Of a DNA stretch of 64,000 bases, positions 27,507-36,908 are shown piece by piece. A program made the translations under genes and the position numbers. The notes under the pieces were generated by a model, which was given only the letters and a program-made list of their open reading frames with translations, did no database searches and was not told where the DNA came from. Numbering within the stretch: position 1 is the first letter of the stretch; the number at the start of each line of letters is the position of its first letter. This DNA comes from an uncultured Oxalobacter sp. (GTDB taxonomy: Bacteria > Pseudomonadota > Gammaproteobacteria > Burkholderiales > Burkholderiaceae_D): NCBI GenBank assembly GCA_934270705.1, contig CAKQQG010000001.1, forward strand, positions 50,572-114,571. The letters run 5' to 3'.

Positions 27507-28166
27507 TCAGTGCAACGAGGATGTCTGCCGGTTTTTTTCGCGGGCTTCCTCGAAATGTTCGTAAATCTGTGGCAGATTGGAAATCATTTTGGTGACGATC
27601 TCTTCGCGTTCTTCCGCAGGAATGGTCTGGCAACCTGAAATTTCCGGAATGTATTCGGAATAAAGCGTCAGAATCGGGGTCAGCAAGCCATCTTCGCTCT
27701 GCTTGCTTGCCTCGACCATTTCTTTCCAGCTGTCGCGGCGCATGTCCATTCCCAGAATGAAGCCGTAGGCCCATTCGTTTGCGCTGCATTTGCCATCCGG
27801 GTCGGCATAGAGGAACGGATAGTATTCATCGTTACGTCTGAGGATGGAATCGATATGTTCCCAGTGCTGTGCGAGTGCGCCCATGATCTGGTCGGATTCT
27901 TCCTGGCTTTTGAATTCCGGCATTTTGCCACCGAAGATGACGGGGAGATATTCTTCGGCATGGACGGGGGACGGGCTGGTGATCAGTGCGCACAGAAAGC
28001 CGTCCAGCACTTCCATGTGCATGGCGTTCTGGGCAGCATGGGAATCCAGATAATGTTCCAGTGCATCAAGCTGCTGGTTGGAAAGTTTTGGAGACGTTTC
28101 CTTGTGATTGAGAAAATCGTCGAGAGCCTTGAGCATGGATTCGGTATCGTTTTCTTTATCGGACAT
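27507..28166 (-). CDS. UPF0149 (YecA/YgfB) family protein
   Basis: A 219-residue helical protein with family segments HMEVLDGFLCALITSPSPV, EYLPVIFGGKMPEF and CSANEWAYGFILGMDMRRDS. It lacks the C-terminal SEC-C zinc motif found in longer YecA proteins. ATG 28166 (MSDKENDTES) is chosen because the 12 codons before it are hydrophobic and unlike the family; no strong Shine-Dalgarno is visible. Function in the family is poorly known. Confidence 0.82.
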   Translation of the reverse strand: MSDKENDTESMLKALDDFLNHKETSPKLSNQQLDALEHYLDSHAAQNAMHMEVLDGFLCALITSPSPVHAEEYLPVIFGGKMPEFKSQEESDQIMGALAQHWEHIDSILRRNDEYYPFLYADPDGKCSANEWAYGFILGMDMRRDSWKEMVEASKQSEDGLLTPILTLYSEYIPEISGCQTIPAEEREEIVTKMISNLPQIYEHFEEAREKNRQTSSLH

Positions 28167-28395
28167 AGGGAAGCAAGGTGAAGTTAAAAGAATGAAAAAC
28201 AACCATGATGGTGGCTAGTATAACAATAGTTGTGCCGGCCTTGTACACATGCTTTTATCTGATCCGGCGAATTAAATACAGCCTGCCTGCCGGAAGTCAA
28301 AGCGCATTTTGTCCTTATGTCTATGCTTTACCCGGAAGCTGCACGGTTTACCGGAAAACGGAACCGGTTTTTTAACGATATTTCAGGGAGGACAT

Positions 28396-28824
28396 ATGAA
28401 ACGTACAGGATCGGCCATTTGGACTGGCGGCATAAAAGACGGAAAAGGAACATTGACGACAGAGAGCAATACCTTGTCGAAAACACCTTATTCATTTACG
28501 GCACGGTTCAAAAACGGTGCGGGAACCAATCCGGAAGAATTGATTGCAGCAGCCCATGCAGGCTGTTTCACGATGGATTTGTCAGGACGGCTGGAAGCCC
28601 GGGGCATGACGGCCGACGAAATCAGGACAACGGCAACACTGGAGATGGACAGAACGGAAAAAGGATTTTCGATCAAACACATCCATTTGGATGTCAATGC
28701 GCGTATTCCAAACGGAGATGCCGATGCCTTTCGTACGGAAGCTTTTCATGCAAAGGAAAACTGCCCTGTTTCGAGGGTACTCAATACCGACATTTCCGTG
28801 ACGACGACGCTGAATATGATCTGA
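28396..28824 (+). CDS. osmC: OsmC family peroxiredoxin
   Basis: Thiol-dependent peroxidase of the OsmC/Ohr superfamily that reduces organic hydroperoxides. The 142-residue protein has the two redox cysteines in AAHAGCFTMDL (about residue 60) and ENCPVSRVL (about residue 125). It also has the OsmC N-terminal TGSAIWTGGIKDGKGTLTTE. ATG 28396 follows GGGAGGAC. It is an isolated unit with a strong terminator. Confidence 0.9.
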   Translation: MKRTGSAIWTGGIKDGKGTLTTESNTLSKTPYSFTARFKNGAGTNPEELIAAAHAGCFTMDLSGRLEARGMTADEIRTTATLEMDRTEKGFSIKHIHLDVNARIPNGDADAFRTEAFHAKENCPVSRVLNTDISVTTTLNMI

Positions 28825-28830
28825 CGGTAA

Positions 28831-28871
28831 AAAATGACCGGACGGCTTCCGAACCGTCCGGTCATTTTTTT
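28831..28871. terminator. Strong bidirectional terminator after osmC
   Basis: A 15-base perfect stem, 28831-28845 with 28854-28868, containing ATGACCGGACGG, with A and T runs at the two ends. It serves osmC and the convergent lipoprotein gene. Confidence 0.92.
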
Positions 28872-29394
28872 ATTTCTCGGGAACGACATATTTTGCAGGT
28901 GGCGGTGTCTGTGTATTGGGTGGAGGACCGTAATTGTTCGTTTTCGGGACACCACTGTTTTGGGAATAGGTTGTCGTGACCGGAATGCTGTGCCCCTTTG
29001 CGTACATGCATTGCTGATAGGCGTTGTCATAGCGGATCTGTGCCTGGTAACCTGTCGTGCTGCCGGAGGCTGCACCGGTTGCGCCACCCAGCACCAGTCC
29101 GACACCGGCGCCGACTGCCGCACCGTTACCACCGTCGATCAGCGCGCCCGATGCGGCGCCGAGGGCCGTTCCCAGTGCCGCTGTCTTGACTCCGCTGTCG
29201 ATAGCGACGTCATTGGCATTGGTTCCGGTTTGCATGGATGCATATTGCCGGCAGAACATGTCGTCGGTATGGAACTGTTCCAGGGTTTTGCCATTTCCGG
29301 GCAATACCATGACATTCGGACCGGATGGCATCGAAGAACATGCCGCCAGTGCAAGCGGCAGCAAGAGCAGGGCATATTTTGATCGGTAAAACAT
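28870..29394 (-). CDS. Glycine-zipper outer-membrane lipoprotein
   Basis: A 174-residue predicted lipoprotein. The N-terminus has a type II signal peptide with lipobox LAAC (LLPLALAACSS). The middle is a glycine zipper (ALGAASGALIDGGNGAAVGA, then GVGLVLGGATGAASG) of the kind that inserts in or spans the outer membrane. The C-terminus is Pro/Tyr-rich. ATG 29394 is preferred because GGAG lies 7 bases upstream; ATG 29400 is too close to it. Exact function unknown. Confidence 0.75.
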   Translation of the reverse strand: MFYRSKYALLLLPLALAACSSMPSGPNVMVLPGNGKTLEQFHTDDMFCRQYASMQTGTNANDVAIDSGVKTAALGTALGAASGALIDGGNGAAVGAGVGLVLGGATGAASGSTTGYQAQIRYDNAYQQCMYAKGHSIPVTTTYSQNSGVPKTNNYGPPPNTQTPPPAKYVVPEK

Positions 29395-29436
29395 TTTCAT
29401 ACTCCATTCCGGAAAAAACGGCAGTTTCATGAAACT

Positions 29437-29889
29437 TCACTGGGCTTCCAGCGGAAAAGGGATCACTTTTTGCCAGTTGACATTGCATTTTTGCACATAG
29501 GGATAATAGCCTTTCGGATTTTTGCAGTAATACCAGTATTGCCCGGCGTCGTTGTTTTCGTTTTTCTCGATATAACGGGTCGGCGACGACTGGATGACGA
29601 TGGTCTGTGAGGGATAAGGATAATACGGACCATACGGATAATAGGAGTAATATGGCGAATATGCCGGATATGACCACAGTGGGCCACCGAATACGAAACC
29701 GAATGAAGTATGTGATGTATGGTGATGGCGCGGTGGTAACGGCATCGGTCTGCGAAGCGGCGGCCTGCGAGGTGGCGGTCTGTGTCCTCTGCCGCCTGAC
29801 GGTCGTGGAGGTGGACGTCTGTCGGCCAGGGCATCCGTCACGCCGCCCAGCAAAATGATGGAAAGCAGAAAAAGGACAAAACGCTTCAT
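29437..29889 (-). CDS. Exported Tyr/Pro-rich protein
   Basis: A 150-residue secreted protein. The signal peptide (MKRFVLFLLSIILLGGVTDA) ends at an ALA-like site. A His/Pro/Arg-rich linker and a YPYGPYYPYP repeat zone follow. The C-terminal domain, QYWYYCKNPKGYYPYVQKCN, has two cysteines and is seen in other exported proteobacterial proteins. ATG 29889 follows AGAGGTG. It sits 42 bases upstream of the glycine-zipper gene on the same strand, so the two may be an envelope-related pair. Confidence 0.7.
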   Translation of the reverse strand: MKRFVLFLLSIILLGGVTDALADRRPPPRPSGGRGHRPPPRRPPLRRPMPLPPRHHHTSHTSFGFVFGGPLWSYPAYSPYYSYYPYGPYYPYPSQTIVIQSSPTRYIEKNENNDAGQYWYYCKNPKGYYPYVQKCNVNWQKVIPFPLEAQ

Positions 29890-30037
29890 GGGAGCACCTC
29901 TTTCCATAACGACCGGAAATTTTTCCCCGTTCAGCCGGGGATTGATTTCATTATCCGCTGTTTGCAATGAAAATAAAGCCATGAAAGACTTTGTAACAAA
30001 ATGGTGATGCCTGTGCTGATATTGAGACGGGGCGGCC

Positions 30038-31324
30038 ATGGATAATGCGCACTGGTTTGTTCTGACCGGCGGGCTCTTGCTGTTTATCGGCGTGACTTCA
30101 TCCATATTGCGTCGCTTGCCTGTTTCTACATCATTTCTGTATCTGGCAGTCGGATTGCTGGTTGGGCCGACGGGTCTGAATCTTTTCCACTTCAATCCGC
30201 TGAAACAGTCCGAATTTCTTGAGGCGCTGACTGAAGTGGCCGTGCTGATTTCGCTTTTTTCCGCCGGCGTCAAAATGCCGGTGCCGGTCAGACTGTGGCG
30301 GTGGCGGATGCCGATTTTGCTGGCTTCTGTTTCGATGGTGGTCAGCGTGGCCCTGATCGCGCTGTTTGCCTATTTCGTGTTGCATTTGTCGGCAGGCGCG
30401 GCCATTTTGCTGGGCGCCATCGTCGCGCCGACCGATCCGGTGCTGGCGACGGATGTCCAGAGCCGGCATCCCGGAGACCATGACAAGTTGCGTTTTGCGC
30501 TGACTTGCGAGGCAGGGATGAATGACGGCAGCGCTTTTCCGTTTGTTGTGCTGGGTATGGGATTGCTGGGATTGCACAAGATCGGTTTCATGGGGTGGCG
30601 CTGGCTGTTTCTGGATGTTGTCTGGGCAACGCTTGGCGGAATCATGATCGGATGTATCGCCGGATATGGATTCGGGCGACTGATCAGTACGGTCCACAAA
30701 AAATACAGACAGGGGCTTCTGGACGACTTTCTCGGTCTCGGACTCATCGGGATGGTCTATGGCATATCCGAAATATGTCATGCATGGGGGTTTCTTGCCG
30801 TTTTTTTCGCGGCCGTCGCATTGCGGCAGGCCGAATTCCGTGCAGCCATCGCTTCCGGTGAACAGGTCATACAGGAAGTTGGAGAGGAACCGGCAGACGG
30901 GGAAAAATCATCGCGGCAGCGTGAATTCGCATCATTCGTCAGTTCAAGCTCGCTGGTTTTCAACGATTATCTGGAACGGCTTTCGGAGCTGGTGCTGATT
31001 TTGCTGGTAGGGGGAACCCTGTTTGTCAATTCATGGAGCTGGCGTGCCGTCGGGCTGGCGCTTTTCCTTTTTTTCATCGCCCGTCCATTGAGCGTGTATA
31101 TCGGTTTGTTGCCGATCCGTGGGGTCAGAAGGGTCAAGGGATTGTCGGCATGGTTCGGCGTGCGGGGTATCGGTTCGCTTTACTATCTGATGTATGCCAT
31201 CGACAAGGGGCTGGCGGAGCCGCTGGCACTGGAACTGATCCATTTGACCCTGATCGTCATCACGCTGTCGATTCTGTTGCACGGGATTACCGTCAGACCG
31301 CTGTTGCACCGTTTCTGGCAATAG
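30038..31324 (+). CDS. CPA-family cation:proton antiporter
   Basis: A 428-residue membrane protein with about 12 hydrophobic segments and the CPA1/NhaP-type core: GLLVGPTGLNLFHF, LFSAGVKMPVPVRLWRWR, GAIVAPTDPVLATDVQ (unwound helix with the TD pair) and CEAGMNDGSAFPFV (ND ion-binding pair). Exchange of Na+ or K+ for H+ at the inner membrane is likely, but the ion cannot be read from sequence. No RCK/TrkA_C regulatory domain is present. Confidence 0.85.
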   Translation: MDNAHWFVLTGGLLLFIGVTSSILRRLPVSTSFLYLAVGLLVGPTGLNLFHFNPLKQSEFLEALTEVAVLISLFSAGVKMPVPVRLWRWRMPILLASVSMVVSVALIALFAYFVLHLSAGAAILLGAIVAPTDPVLATDVQSRHPGDHDKLRFALTCEAGMNDGSAFPFVVLGMGLLGLHKIGFMGWRWLFLDVVWATLGGIMIGCIAGYGFGRLISTVHKKYRQGLLDDFLGLGLIGMVYGISEICHAWGFLAVFFAAVALRQAEFRAAIASGEQVIQEVGEEPADGEKSSRQREFASFVSSSSLVFNDYLERLSELVLILLVGGTLFVNSWSWRAVGLALFLFFIARPLSVYIGLLPIRGVRRVKGLSAWFGVRGIGSLYYLMYAIDKGLAEPLALELIHLTLIVITLSILLHGITVRPLLHRFWQ

Positions 31325-31391
31325 ATACGGTGCGGGCGGTGACGTCAAGGTTTCGCGTTTGTCGCGCCGCATCGTCACGGCGCATGTATGG

Positions 31392-31574
31392 TCAGTCGCT
31401 CCAGAGCTTGCCGGCGGTAGCCCAGTTTTCTTTCTTGACGTCGTGCATGATGATATCGACTGCGCCCGGATCGCATTTCAGGGTTTTGCAGGTGGCTTCC
31501 GTAATGGCTTTGGCCAGTTCGCGTTTCTGTTCCACGGTACGGCCTTCGAAGAGCTGGATATTGATGGTTGGCAT
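31392..31574 (-). CDS. 4-oxalocrotonate tautomerase family protein
   Basis: A 60-residue tautomerase with the catalytic Pro directly after the initiator Met (MPTINIQLFEGRTVEQKREL) and the family's VDIIMHDVKKENWATAGKLW C-terminus. It forms hexamers in known homologues and moves protons in 2-hydroxymuconate-type enols. No aromatic degradation genes lie nearby, so its substrate is unclear. TATAAT on the minus strand at about 31617-31622 may be its -10 element. Confidence 0.88.
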   Translation of the reverse strand: MPTINIQLFEGRTVEQKRELAKAITEATCKTLKCDPGAVDIIMHDVKKENWATAGKLWSD

Positions 31575-31875
31575 GATTTTTCCTTGAAATGAATAAAGAC
31601 GGTAAACGACAGTGCCGGATTATACGATACCCCCGCATCAAGCGGGATACTTTGAAGCGTGTATAAAATCAAGTGCTTAAGGTGGTGCGGGGATGCGCTC
31701 TCCTTGCCGAAACACGGCGCATCTTGTAAAATCTTTTGCTATTTTTACCACGTATGTAAACCGCGTCATCCGGTGGAACGGTCATCCGGAAGGCGCTCGC
31801 CCGGGTTGCTGATATTTTCAGAACCGTTTTTCCCGACATTGCAGAGAAGTACATTTTCTATCATTGGAGCAGGAC
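31575..31875. other. Intergenic region between tautomerase and glyA
   Basis: No gene or recognisable riboswitch is seen. An inverted repeat CCCGC-ATCAA-GCGGG lies near 31630-31646, between the divergent genes. GGAGCAGG at 31866-31873 is the ribosome site for glyA. Confidence 0.5.
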
Positions 31876-33123
31876 ATGTTTGCTAAAGACCACACCATCG
31901 CTCAGGTCGATCCGGAGTTGTGGGACGCTATATTGCGTGAAAATACCCGTCAGGAAGATCACATCGAACTGATCGCTTCCGAAAACTATTGCTCGCCGGC
32001 GGTCATGCAGGCACAAGGTTCGCAGCTGACGAACAAATATGCGGAAGGTTATCCCGGCAGACGTTACTATGGCGGATGCGAATATGTCGATATCGCCGAA
32101 CAGCTGGCGATTGACCGTGTGAAGAAACTGTTTGGCGCGGAAGCCGCCAATGTCCAGCCCAATTCCGGTTCGCAGGCGAACCAGGCCATCTTCCTGGCGA
32201 TGTTGCAGCCCGGTGACACCATCATGGGGATGTCGCTTGCGGAAGGTGGTCACCTCACCCACGGCATGGCGCTGAACATGTCGGGCAAATGGTTCAACGT
32301 CGTTTCCTACGGTCTGAACGAAAAAGAGGAAATCGACTACGACAAGATGGAACAGCTGGCGCATGAACACAAGCCCAAGCTGATCATCGCCGGCGCATCG
32401 GCCTATTCCCTGCGTATCGATTTCGAACGGTTCGCCAAGGTGGCCAAGGATGTCGGCGCTTTCTTTATGGTGGATATGGCGCATTATGCCGGTCTGATCG
32501 CCGCAGGTGTTTATCCGAATCCGGTACCTTATGCCGATTTCGTCACTTCCACCACGCACAAGTCGCTGCGCGGCCCTCGCGGTGGCTTCATCCTGATGAA
32601 ACAGGAATTCGAACGCAAGATCAATTCTGCCGTTTTCCCGGGTTTGCAGGGCGGTCCACTGATGCACGTGATTGCCGCCAAGGCAGTCGCTTTTCTGGAA
32701 GCGCTCCAGCCTGAGTTCAAGACGTATCAGGAACAGGTCATCAAGAATGCCAGTGTCTTGTCCAAGACACTGATCGACCGTGGTTTCCGTATCATTTCCG
32801 GCCGTACGGAATCCCACGTGATGCTCGTCGATCTGCAGAGCAAGCACATTACCGGTCGTCAGGCGGAAACGATTCTGAACAGCGGTCATATCACTTGCAA
32901 CAAGAACGCGATTCCGAACGATCCGCAAACGCCGTTCGTGACATCCGGTATCCGTCTGGGCAGCCCGGCCATGACCACGCGCGGTTTCAGGGAAGCGGAA
33001 TCGGCAATGGTCGGCAATCTGCTGGCCGATGTGATCGAAAATCCGGAAGATCAGGCCACGATCGAACGGGTTCGTGCAGAAGTCAAAAAACTGACGACGG
33101 CTTTTCCGGTCTATCAGCACTGA
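31876..33123 (+). CDS. glyA: Serine hydroxymethyltransferase
   Basis: PLP enzyme interconverting serine and glycine with tetrahydrofolate. The 415-residue protein shows [33 protein letters not shown], the PLP-lysine segment [14 protein letters not shown] (Lys near 227) and [16 protein letters not shown]. An upstream TTG at 31864 is in frame, but ATG 31876 has GGAGCAGG just ahead and matches the family start. A strong terminator separates it from ribD. The family often neighbours nrdR, which is absent here. Confidence 0.96.
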   Translation: MFAKDHTIAQVDPELWDAILRENTRQEDHIELIASENYCSPAVMQAQGSQLTNKYAEGYPGRRYYGGCEYVDIAEQLAIDRVKKLFGAEAANVQPNSGSQANQAIFLAMLQPGDTIMGMSLAEGGHLTHGMALNMSGKWFNVVSYGLNEKEEIDYDKMEQLAHEHKPKLIIAGASAYSLRIDFERFAKVAKDVGAFFMVDMAHYAGLIAAGVYPNPVPYADFVTSTTHKSLRGPRGGFILMKQEFERKINSAVFPGLQGGPLMHVIAAKAVAFLEALQPEFKTYQEQVIKNASVLSKTLIDRGFRIISGRTESHVMLVDLQSKHITGRQAETILNSGHITCNKNAIPNDPQTPFVTSGIRLGSPAMTTRGFREAESAMVGNLLADVIENPEDQATIERVRAEVKKLTTAFPVYQH

Positions 33124-33142
33124 ACCGGCCCATTCAGGCAAG

Positions 33143-33172
33143 GCCACCTGTCATGCAGGTGGCTTTTTTTTT
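33143..33172 (+). terminator. Terminator of glyA
   Basis: GCCACCTG (33143-33150) pairs with CAGGTGGC (33156-33163), followed by nine T residues. Confidence 0.93.
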
Positions 33173-33226
33173 CCGGTACAATGCGGTTTCCATATCCGCA
33201 AATCAGGGTTTTGCAAAGGGGAATGC

Positions 33227-34351
33227 ATGAGTGAATCGAATGCGTCAGGCAGCCGGTCATCTCTGACCGGACATGAATTTTTCATGAAACATGCGCTGGA
33301 GCTGGCGAAAAACTGTTCCGTACTGACCTCGCCCAATCCGAAAGTCGGCTGTGTCATCGTCAGGGACGGGCAAATCATTGGAGAGGGATTCACGCAACCC
33401 GCGGGACAAAACCATGCCGAAATCGAAGCGCTTGCCGATGTCGCCAGACGTGGCGCTGACTGCAAGGGCGCGACTGTGTATGTCACGCTGGAGCCTTGTG
33501 CGCATTTCGGCAAGACGCCGCCCTGTGCGGATGCGCTGATCCGCGCCGGAGTTTCCTGTGTAGTCGCTGCCATGGAAGACCCTAACCGGCTGGTCGCCGG
33601 CAAGGGATTGCGCAAGCTGGAAGCGGCGGGCATTCATGTCATTTGCGGGGTGCTGGCGCAGGAAGCGCGGGAAATGAATCCGGGATTTCTCTCACGCATC
33701 GAACGGGGACGGCCATGGGTACGGATGAAAGTGGCGGCCAGTCTGGATGGAAAAACGGCCTTGTCCAACGGTGAAAGCCAGTGGATCACGTCGGAAAAAG
33801 CGAGGGAAGACGGTCATCGCTGGCGGATGCGGGCCGACGCGGTCATGACCGGTATCGGTACCGTCATCAAGGATAATCCGACCCTGAATGTCCGCTTGCC
33901 TGATGTCGTCAGACAGCCGGTGCGTATCGTCGTGGATAGCCAGCTCAAGACACCTCTGGACGCGCGCGTGCTGGAAAAAGGCATGACCTGGATATTTTCG
34001 GCCAACGCTTCACCATACAAGATCAGTGCGATGCAGGAGAAAGGCATTCAGGTCTTCTCGGCGATCAATAATACCGGGCGGGTGGATCTGGCGGACATGA
34101 TGCGCGTTCTGGCGGAAAAGGAAATCAACGAAGTACATGTCGAAGCGGGTGCGACATTGAATGGCGCGCTGCTTCAGGCAGGTTTCGTCGATGAGATGCT
34201 GATTTATCTGGCGCCATGCTTTCTCGGCAGCGGCAAAAACATGTTCAGCCTGAACCATATCGACAGGCTGGCGGACAAAATCTCGCTGGATTTTCGTGAA
34301 ATCGCCCAGGTAGGGGACGATTTGCGGATTCTGGCAAGGTTGACACAATAA
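33227..34351 (+). CDS. ribD: Bifunctional riboflavin biosynthesis deaminase/reductase
   Basis: Two successive steps of riboflavin synthesis: deamination of the pyrimidine intermediate, then NADPH reduction of its ribosyl side chain. The 374-residue protein has the zinc deaminase domain first (NHAEIEAL and EPCAHFGKTPPC) and the reductase domain second (MKVAASLDGKTALSNGESQW, EVHVEAGATLNGALLQ). ATG 33227 follows AAGGGG. ribE follows after 10 bases. Confidence 0.95.
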   Translation: MSESNASGSRSSLTGHEFFMKHALELAKNCSVLTSPNPKVGCVIVRDGQIIGEGFTQPAGQNHAEIEALADVARRGADCKGATVYVTLEPCAHFGKTPPCADALIRAGVSCVVAAMEDPNRLVAGKGLRKLEAAGIHVICGVLAQEAREMNPGFLSRIERGRPWVRMKVAASLDGKTALSNGESQWITSEKAREDGHRWRMRADAVMTGIGTVIKDNPTLNVRLPDVVRQPVRIVVDSQLKTPLDARVLEKGMTWIFSANASPYKISAMQEKGIQVFSAINNTGRVDLADMMRVLAEKEINEVHVEAGATLNGALLQAGFVDEMLIYLAPCFLGSGKNMFSLNHIDRLADKISLDFREIAQVGDDLRILARLTQ

Positions 34352-34361
34352 GGAAAAGGAT

Positions 34362-34988
34362 ATGTTTACAGGGATCATCGAAGCGGTCGGTACCATCCGC
34401 TCGGTCACGCCATCCGGTCAGGGAGAAAAAGCGGGGGTGCGTCTCGATATCGATGCAGGTACTCTGGCTATGAACGATGTCCGTATCGGGGATTCGATCG
34501 CCGTCAATGGTGCTTGCATGACCGTTGTCGAAAAAACGGATACCGGGTTTCTGGTGGATGTCTCGCGCGAAAGTCTGGACAGAACAGCGGGACTGGACAG
34601 AACGGGGGAAGTCAATCTGGAAAAGGCGCTGGCGCTGGGCGATATGCTGGGGGGGCATCTGGTCTCGGGACATGTCGATGGTATCGGTATCGTCAGGGTA
34701 TTCAGACCGGTCGCCGAGTCATGGGAACTGGTCATCGAAGCACCTCATGCGCTGGGGAAATTTCTGGCCTATAAAGGTTCTGTGGCGGTCAACGGCGTGT
34801 CGCTGACGGTAAACCGGGTTCAGGATGAAGCGACCGGTTGCCTGTTTTCGATCAATCTGATTCCGCATACGCTGGAAGCGACCACACTGAAAAATCTGAC
34901 GGCAGGATCGGCGGTGAATCTGGAAATCGACCTGATCGCACGGTATGTCGAACGGATGCTTTCGGCCGGAGCCGGAACGGCAGAATGA
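34362..34988 (+). CDS. ribE: Riboflavin synthase alpha chain
   Basis: Dismutates two 6,7-dimethyl-8-ribityllumazines to riboflavin. The 208-residue protein begins with MFTGIIEAVGTI and shows the expected two lumazine-binding repeats (GDSIAVNGACMTV and GSVAVNGVSLTV). It is transcribed with ribD. ribBA and ribH are not in the window, and no FMN riboswitch is seen upstream of ribD. Confidence 0.96.
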   Translation: MFTGIIEAVGTIRSVTPSGQGEKAGVRLDIDAGTLAMNDVRIGDSIAVNGACMTVVEKTDTGFLVDVSRESLDRTAGLDRTGEVNLEKALALGDMLGGHLVSGHVDGIGIVRVFRPVAESWELVIEAPHALGKFLAYKGSVAVNGVSLTVNRVQDEATGCLFSINLIPHTLEATTLKNLTAGSAVNLEIDLIARYVERMLSAGAGTAE

Positions 34989-35000
34989 AAAACAGGCGTT

Positions 35001-36542
35001 TCAGGCGGATGGTATCTTGCCATCGTCTGAAATGGTTTCGGGTTTGTCTTCCATTTCCATTACGGCAGGCAAAAGCGTCTTGAGACGGTACTGGCGTTGC
35101 CGGTAATTGCCTTCGGGTCCCTTCGGACCGCAATCCACCTTCTCGAACAGGCGGCAGATTTTCGAAAGGGTCTGGCGTTCATGTCCTGTCTGAATCAGAA
35201 TCAGCCGCCGCTTGCTGCGCCGGTAAGATTTACGGATATCGACCAGCAGGCAATGTCCCTTGTCGGCCGCATGAATATCCAGTAAAAGCGCTTCCGGGCG
35301 GGAAAGGCCGAAGACGGCGGCCAGTTCGATGCGCGCTGCAAGAAACGGGTAGCTGCTGATGGTTTCCTGCGACAGGGATTGTTGTGCCGCCAGAGCCCAT
35401 GACGCCGGTTGCGCACGGGAAGCGATACGGTTCAACGCAATAGCCGCTTCCGTATCTCCGTTGCTGGTGGCTTTCTGAAACCAGTACACCGCCTGAATAT
35501 CGCCGGACTCATTTTCCTTGCGGTTTCGCCAAGCCATCATGCCGAGATCGAATTGCGCTTTAGGGTGACCGAGATTGGCTGCGATTTCCAGATAGCGTTG
35601 CGCATCGGCCATGTCGCGTTGTGAAAATTCCGCCTTCTGGTAAATCTGCGACAGGGCATACCATGCTTTTGCCATGCCTTGTTCACCGGCCTGCCTCAGC
35701 CAGCGGATCGCCTTTTTGAAACTGGTGGCGCCGGCACCTTTCGTGGTGCGCTGGCCGTTTTCGTCGATTCTTGCATGCCAGAGCCCCAGCAAAAAAGCCG
35801 CTTCGGCATTTTTATGAAGTGCCGCGATTTCCCACATCGCCGGAATTTCGTCCTGGTGGCCTTTTTCTTCTGCCAGCAATTTTCCGCAACGTACCAGAAG
35901 ATGAACGGATGCTTCATCCAGTGCGGCAGTGTCCGTTTGTATCCGGTTCTTCAGGATGGCGCGTGCAATCGGCAGCCCATGCCGGATAAAGGTATCGTAA
36001 TCCGCGTTTTCCCATGCGTGCGAGGTCAGCGCCATCTGGGCATCGACGATTCCGGCATCGGCAGCACGTACTGTCCATTCAAGTGCATGGCTCTTGACAG
36101 GAGACTGCTTTTGCGAATCCCTGACCAGTTCGGCCAAAAGCCATTGTGCTTCCGGTATATCGTGACGGGCGACGGATTCCAGAATGCCGAGCGCTTCGGC
36201 ATGTCTTTTCCCGTCATTGGCCGTATCGGAGGCCAGAATCAGTTTTGCCAGTGTGAAGCCAGCGTTCATGCTGCCCTGGCGAAAGGCCGTCCGGTACCAG
36301 GATTCCAGCATGGGCCGATCGTGAAAAGTCTGGACGGTATCGAAAGAAAAATGTTCGCCGATCAAAAGCATGGCATCGGTATTGTCCTGTGCCGCGGCGC
36401 GGCCAAGCCAGTGCAGCGCTGTCGGCAGGCTTTTCGGCAGGCTTTTGCTGCCGAATAAATAGCGTTTTCCCAAGGCATACTGGGATGCGGCATTTCCGGT
36501 GCGTGCCTCACGCAATAACTGCAATTCTTCCCTGCTGGCCAT
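35001..36542 (-). CDS. Sel1-like repeat protein
   Basis: A 513-residue protein of Sel1-type tetratricopeptide repeats, for example ASQYALGKRYLFGSKSLPKS, AWYALSQIYQKAEFSQRDMA and AQFDLGMMAWRNRKENESGD. The C-terminal 110 residues are non-repeat and basic (KSYRRSKRRLILIQTGHERQ). No signal peptide is visible, so a cytoplasmic scaffold is likely. It converges on ribE. Partners are unknown. Confidence 0.8.
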   Translation of the reverse strand: MASREELQLLREARTGNAASQYALGKRYLFGSKSLPKSLPTALHWLGRAAAQDNTDAMLLIGEHFSFDTVQTFHDRPMLESWYRTAFRQGSMNAGFTLAKLILASDTANDGKRHAEALGILESVARHDIPEAQWLLAELVRDSQKQSPVKSHALEWTVRAADAGIVDAQMALTSHAWENADYDTFIRHGLPIARAILKNRIQTDTAALDEASVHLLVRCGKLLAEEKGHQDEIPAMWEIAALHKNAEAAFLLGLWHARIDENGQRTTKGAGATSFKKAIRWLRQAGEQGMAKAWYALSQIYQKAEFSQRDMADAQRYLEIAANLGHPKAQFDLGMMAWRNRKENESGDIQAVYWFQKATSNGDTEAAIALNRIASRAQPASWALAAQQSLSQETISSYPFLAARIELAAVFGLSRPEALLLDIHAADKGHCLLVDIRKSYRRSKRRLILIQTGHERQTLSKICRLFEKVDCGPKGPEGNYRQRQYRLKTLLPAVMEMEDKPETISDDGKIPSA

Positions 36543-36908
36543 AAGTCAAAAAGGCGGTTGAATGATATTTGGCGATACGGATAACGTATCCGTGTTCCGG
36601 ATGCAAGTGCCCGATGCCGATACGTCTCATACGCATGCCAGCGTCTGCCATCAAATGGAATAAAAACGTCAGGCGAACAATATTGTGCGCATAAAAAGCA
36701 TTTCTTGCCGTTTTTTTGACGAAAAGAAACTTTTTGTAACATAAATACAACACGATGCGCAAAAATTTGCCTGATGGCGAAAGAAAGTGAACGGAATACG
36801 ATTTTTGTAAAAAGTCGATTGCAATGGGTTCTTTATTTTGTGCTTATCCGGATGTCCGAAAGAAAGGCTTCGACGGATTTTTACAGGTCTCTTTAAAGGG
36901 AAAACAAA
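36543..36908. other. Upstream region of porin 1
   Basis: A 366-base AT-rich region without a gene. TTGACG at 36716-36721 is a possible -35 element, followed about 16 bases later by weak -10-like sequence (TAACAT). A long leader would remain before the porin start, as is usual for outer-membrane protein mRNAs. No operator could be identified. Confidence 0.4.

Noticed and set aside
31861-33147. 428-codon open frame antisense to glyA
   Set aside because: Shadow of the strongly conserved glyA coding frame; no ribosome site or recognisable domain.
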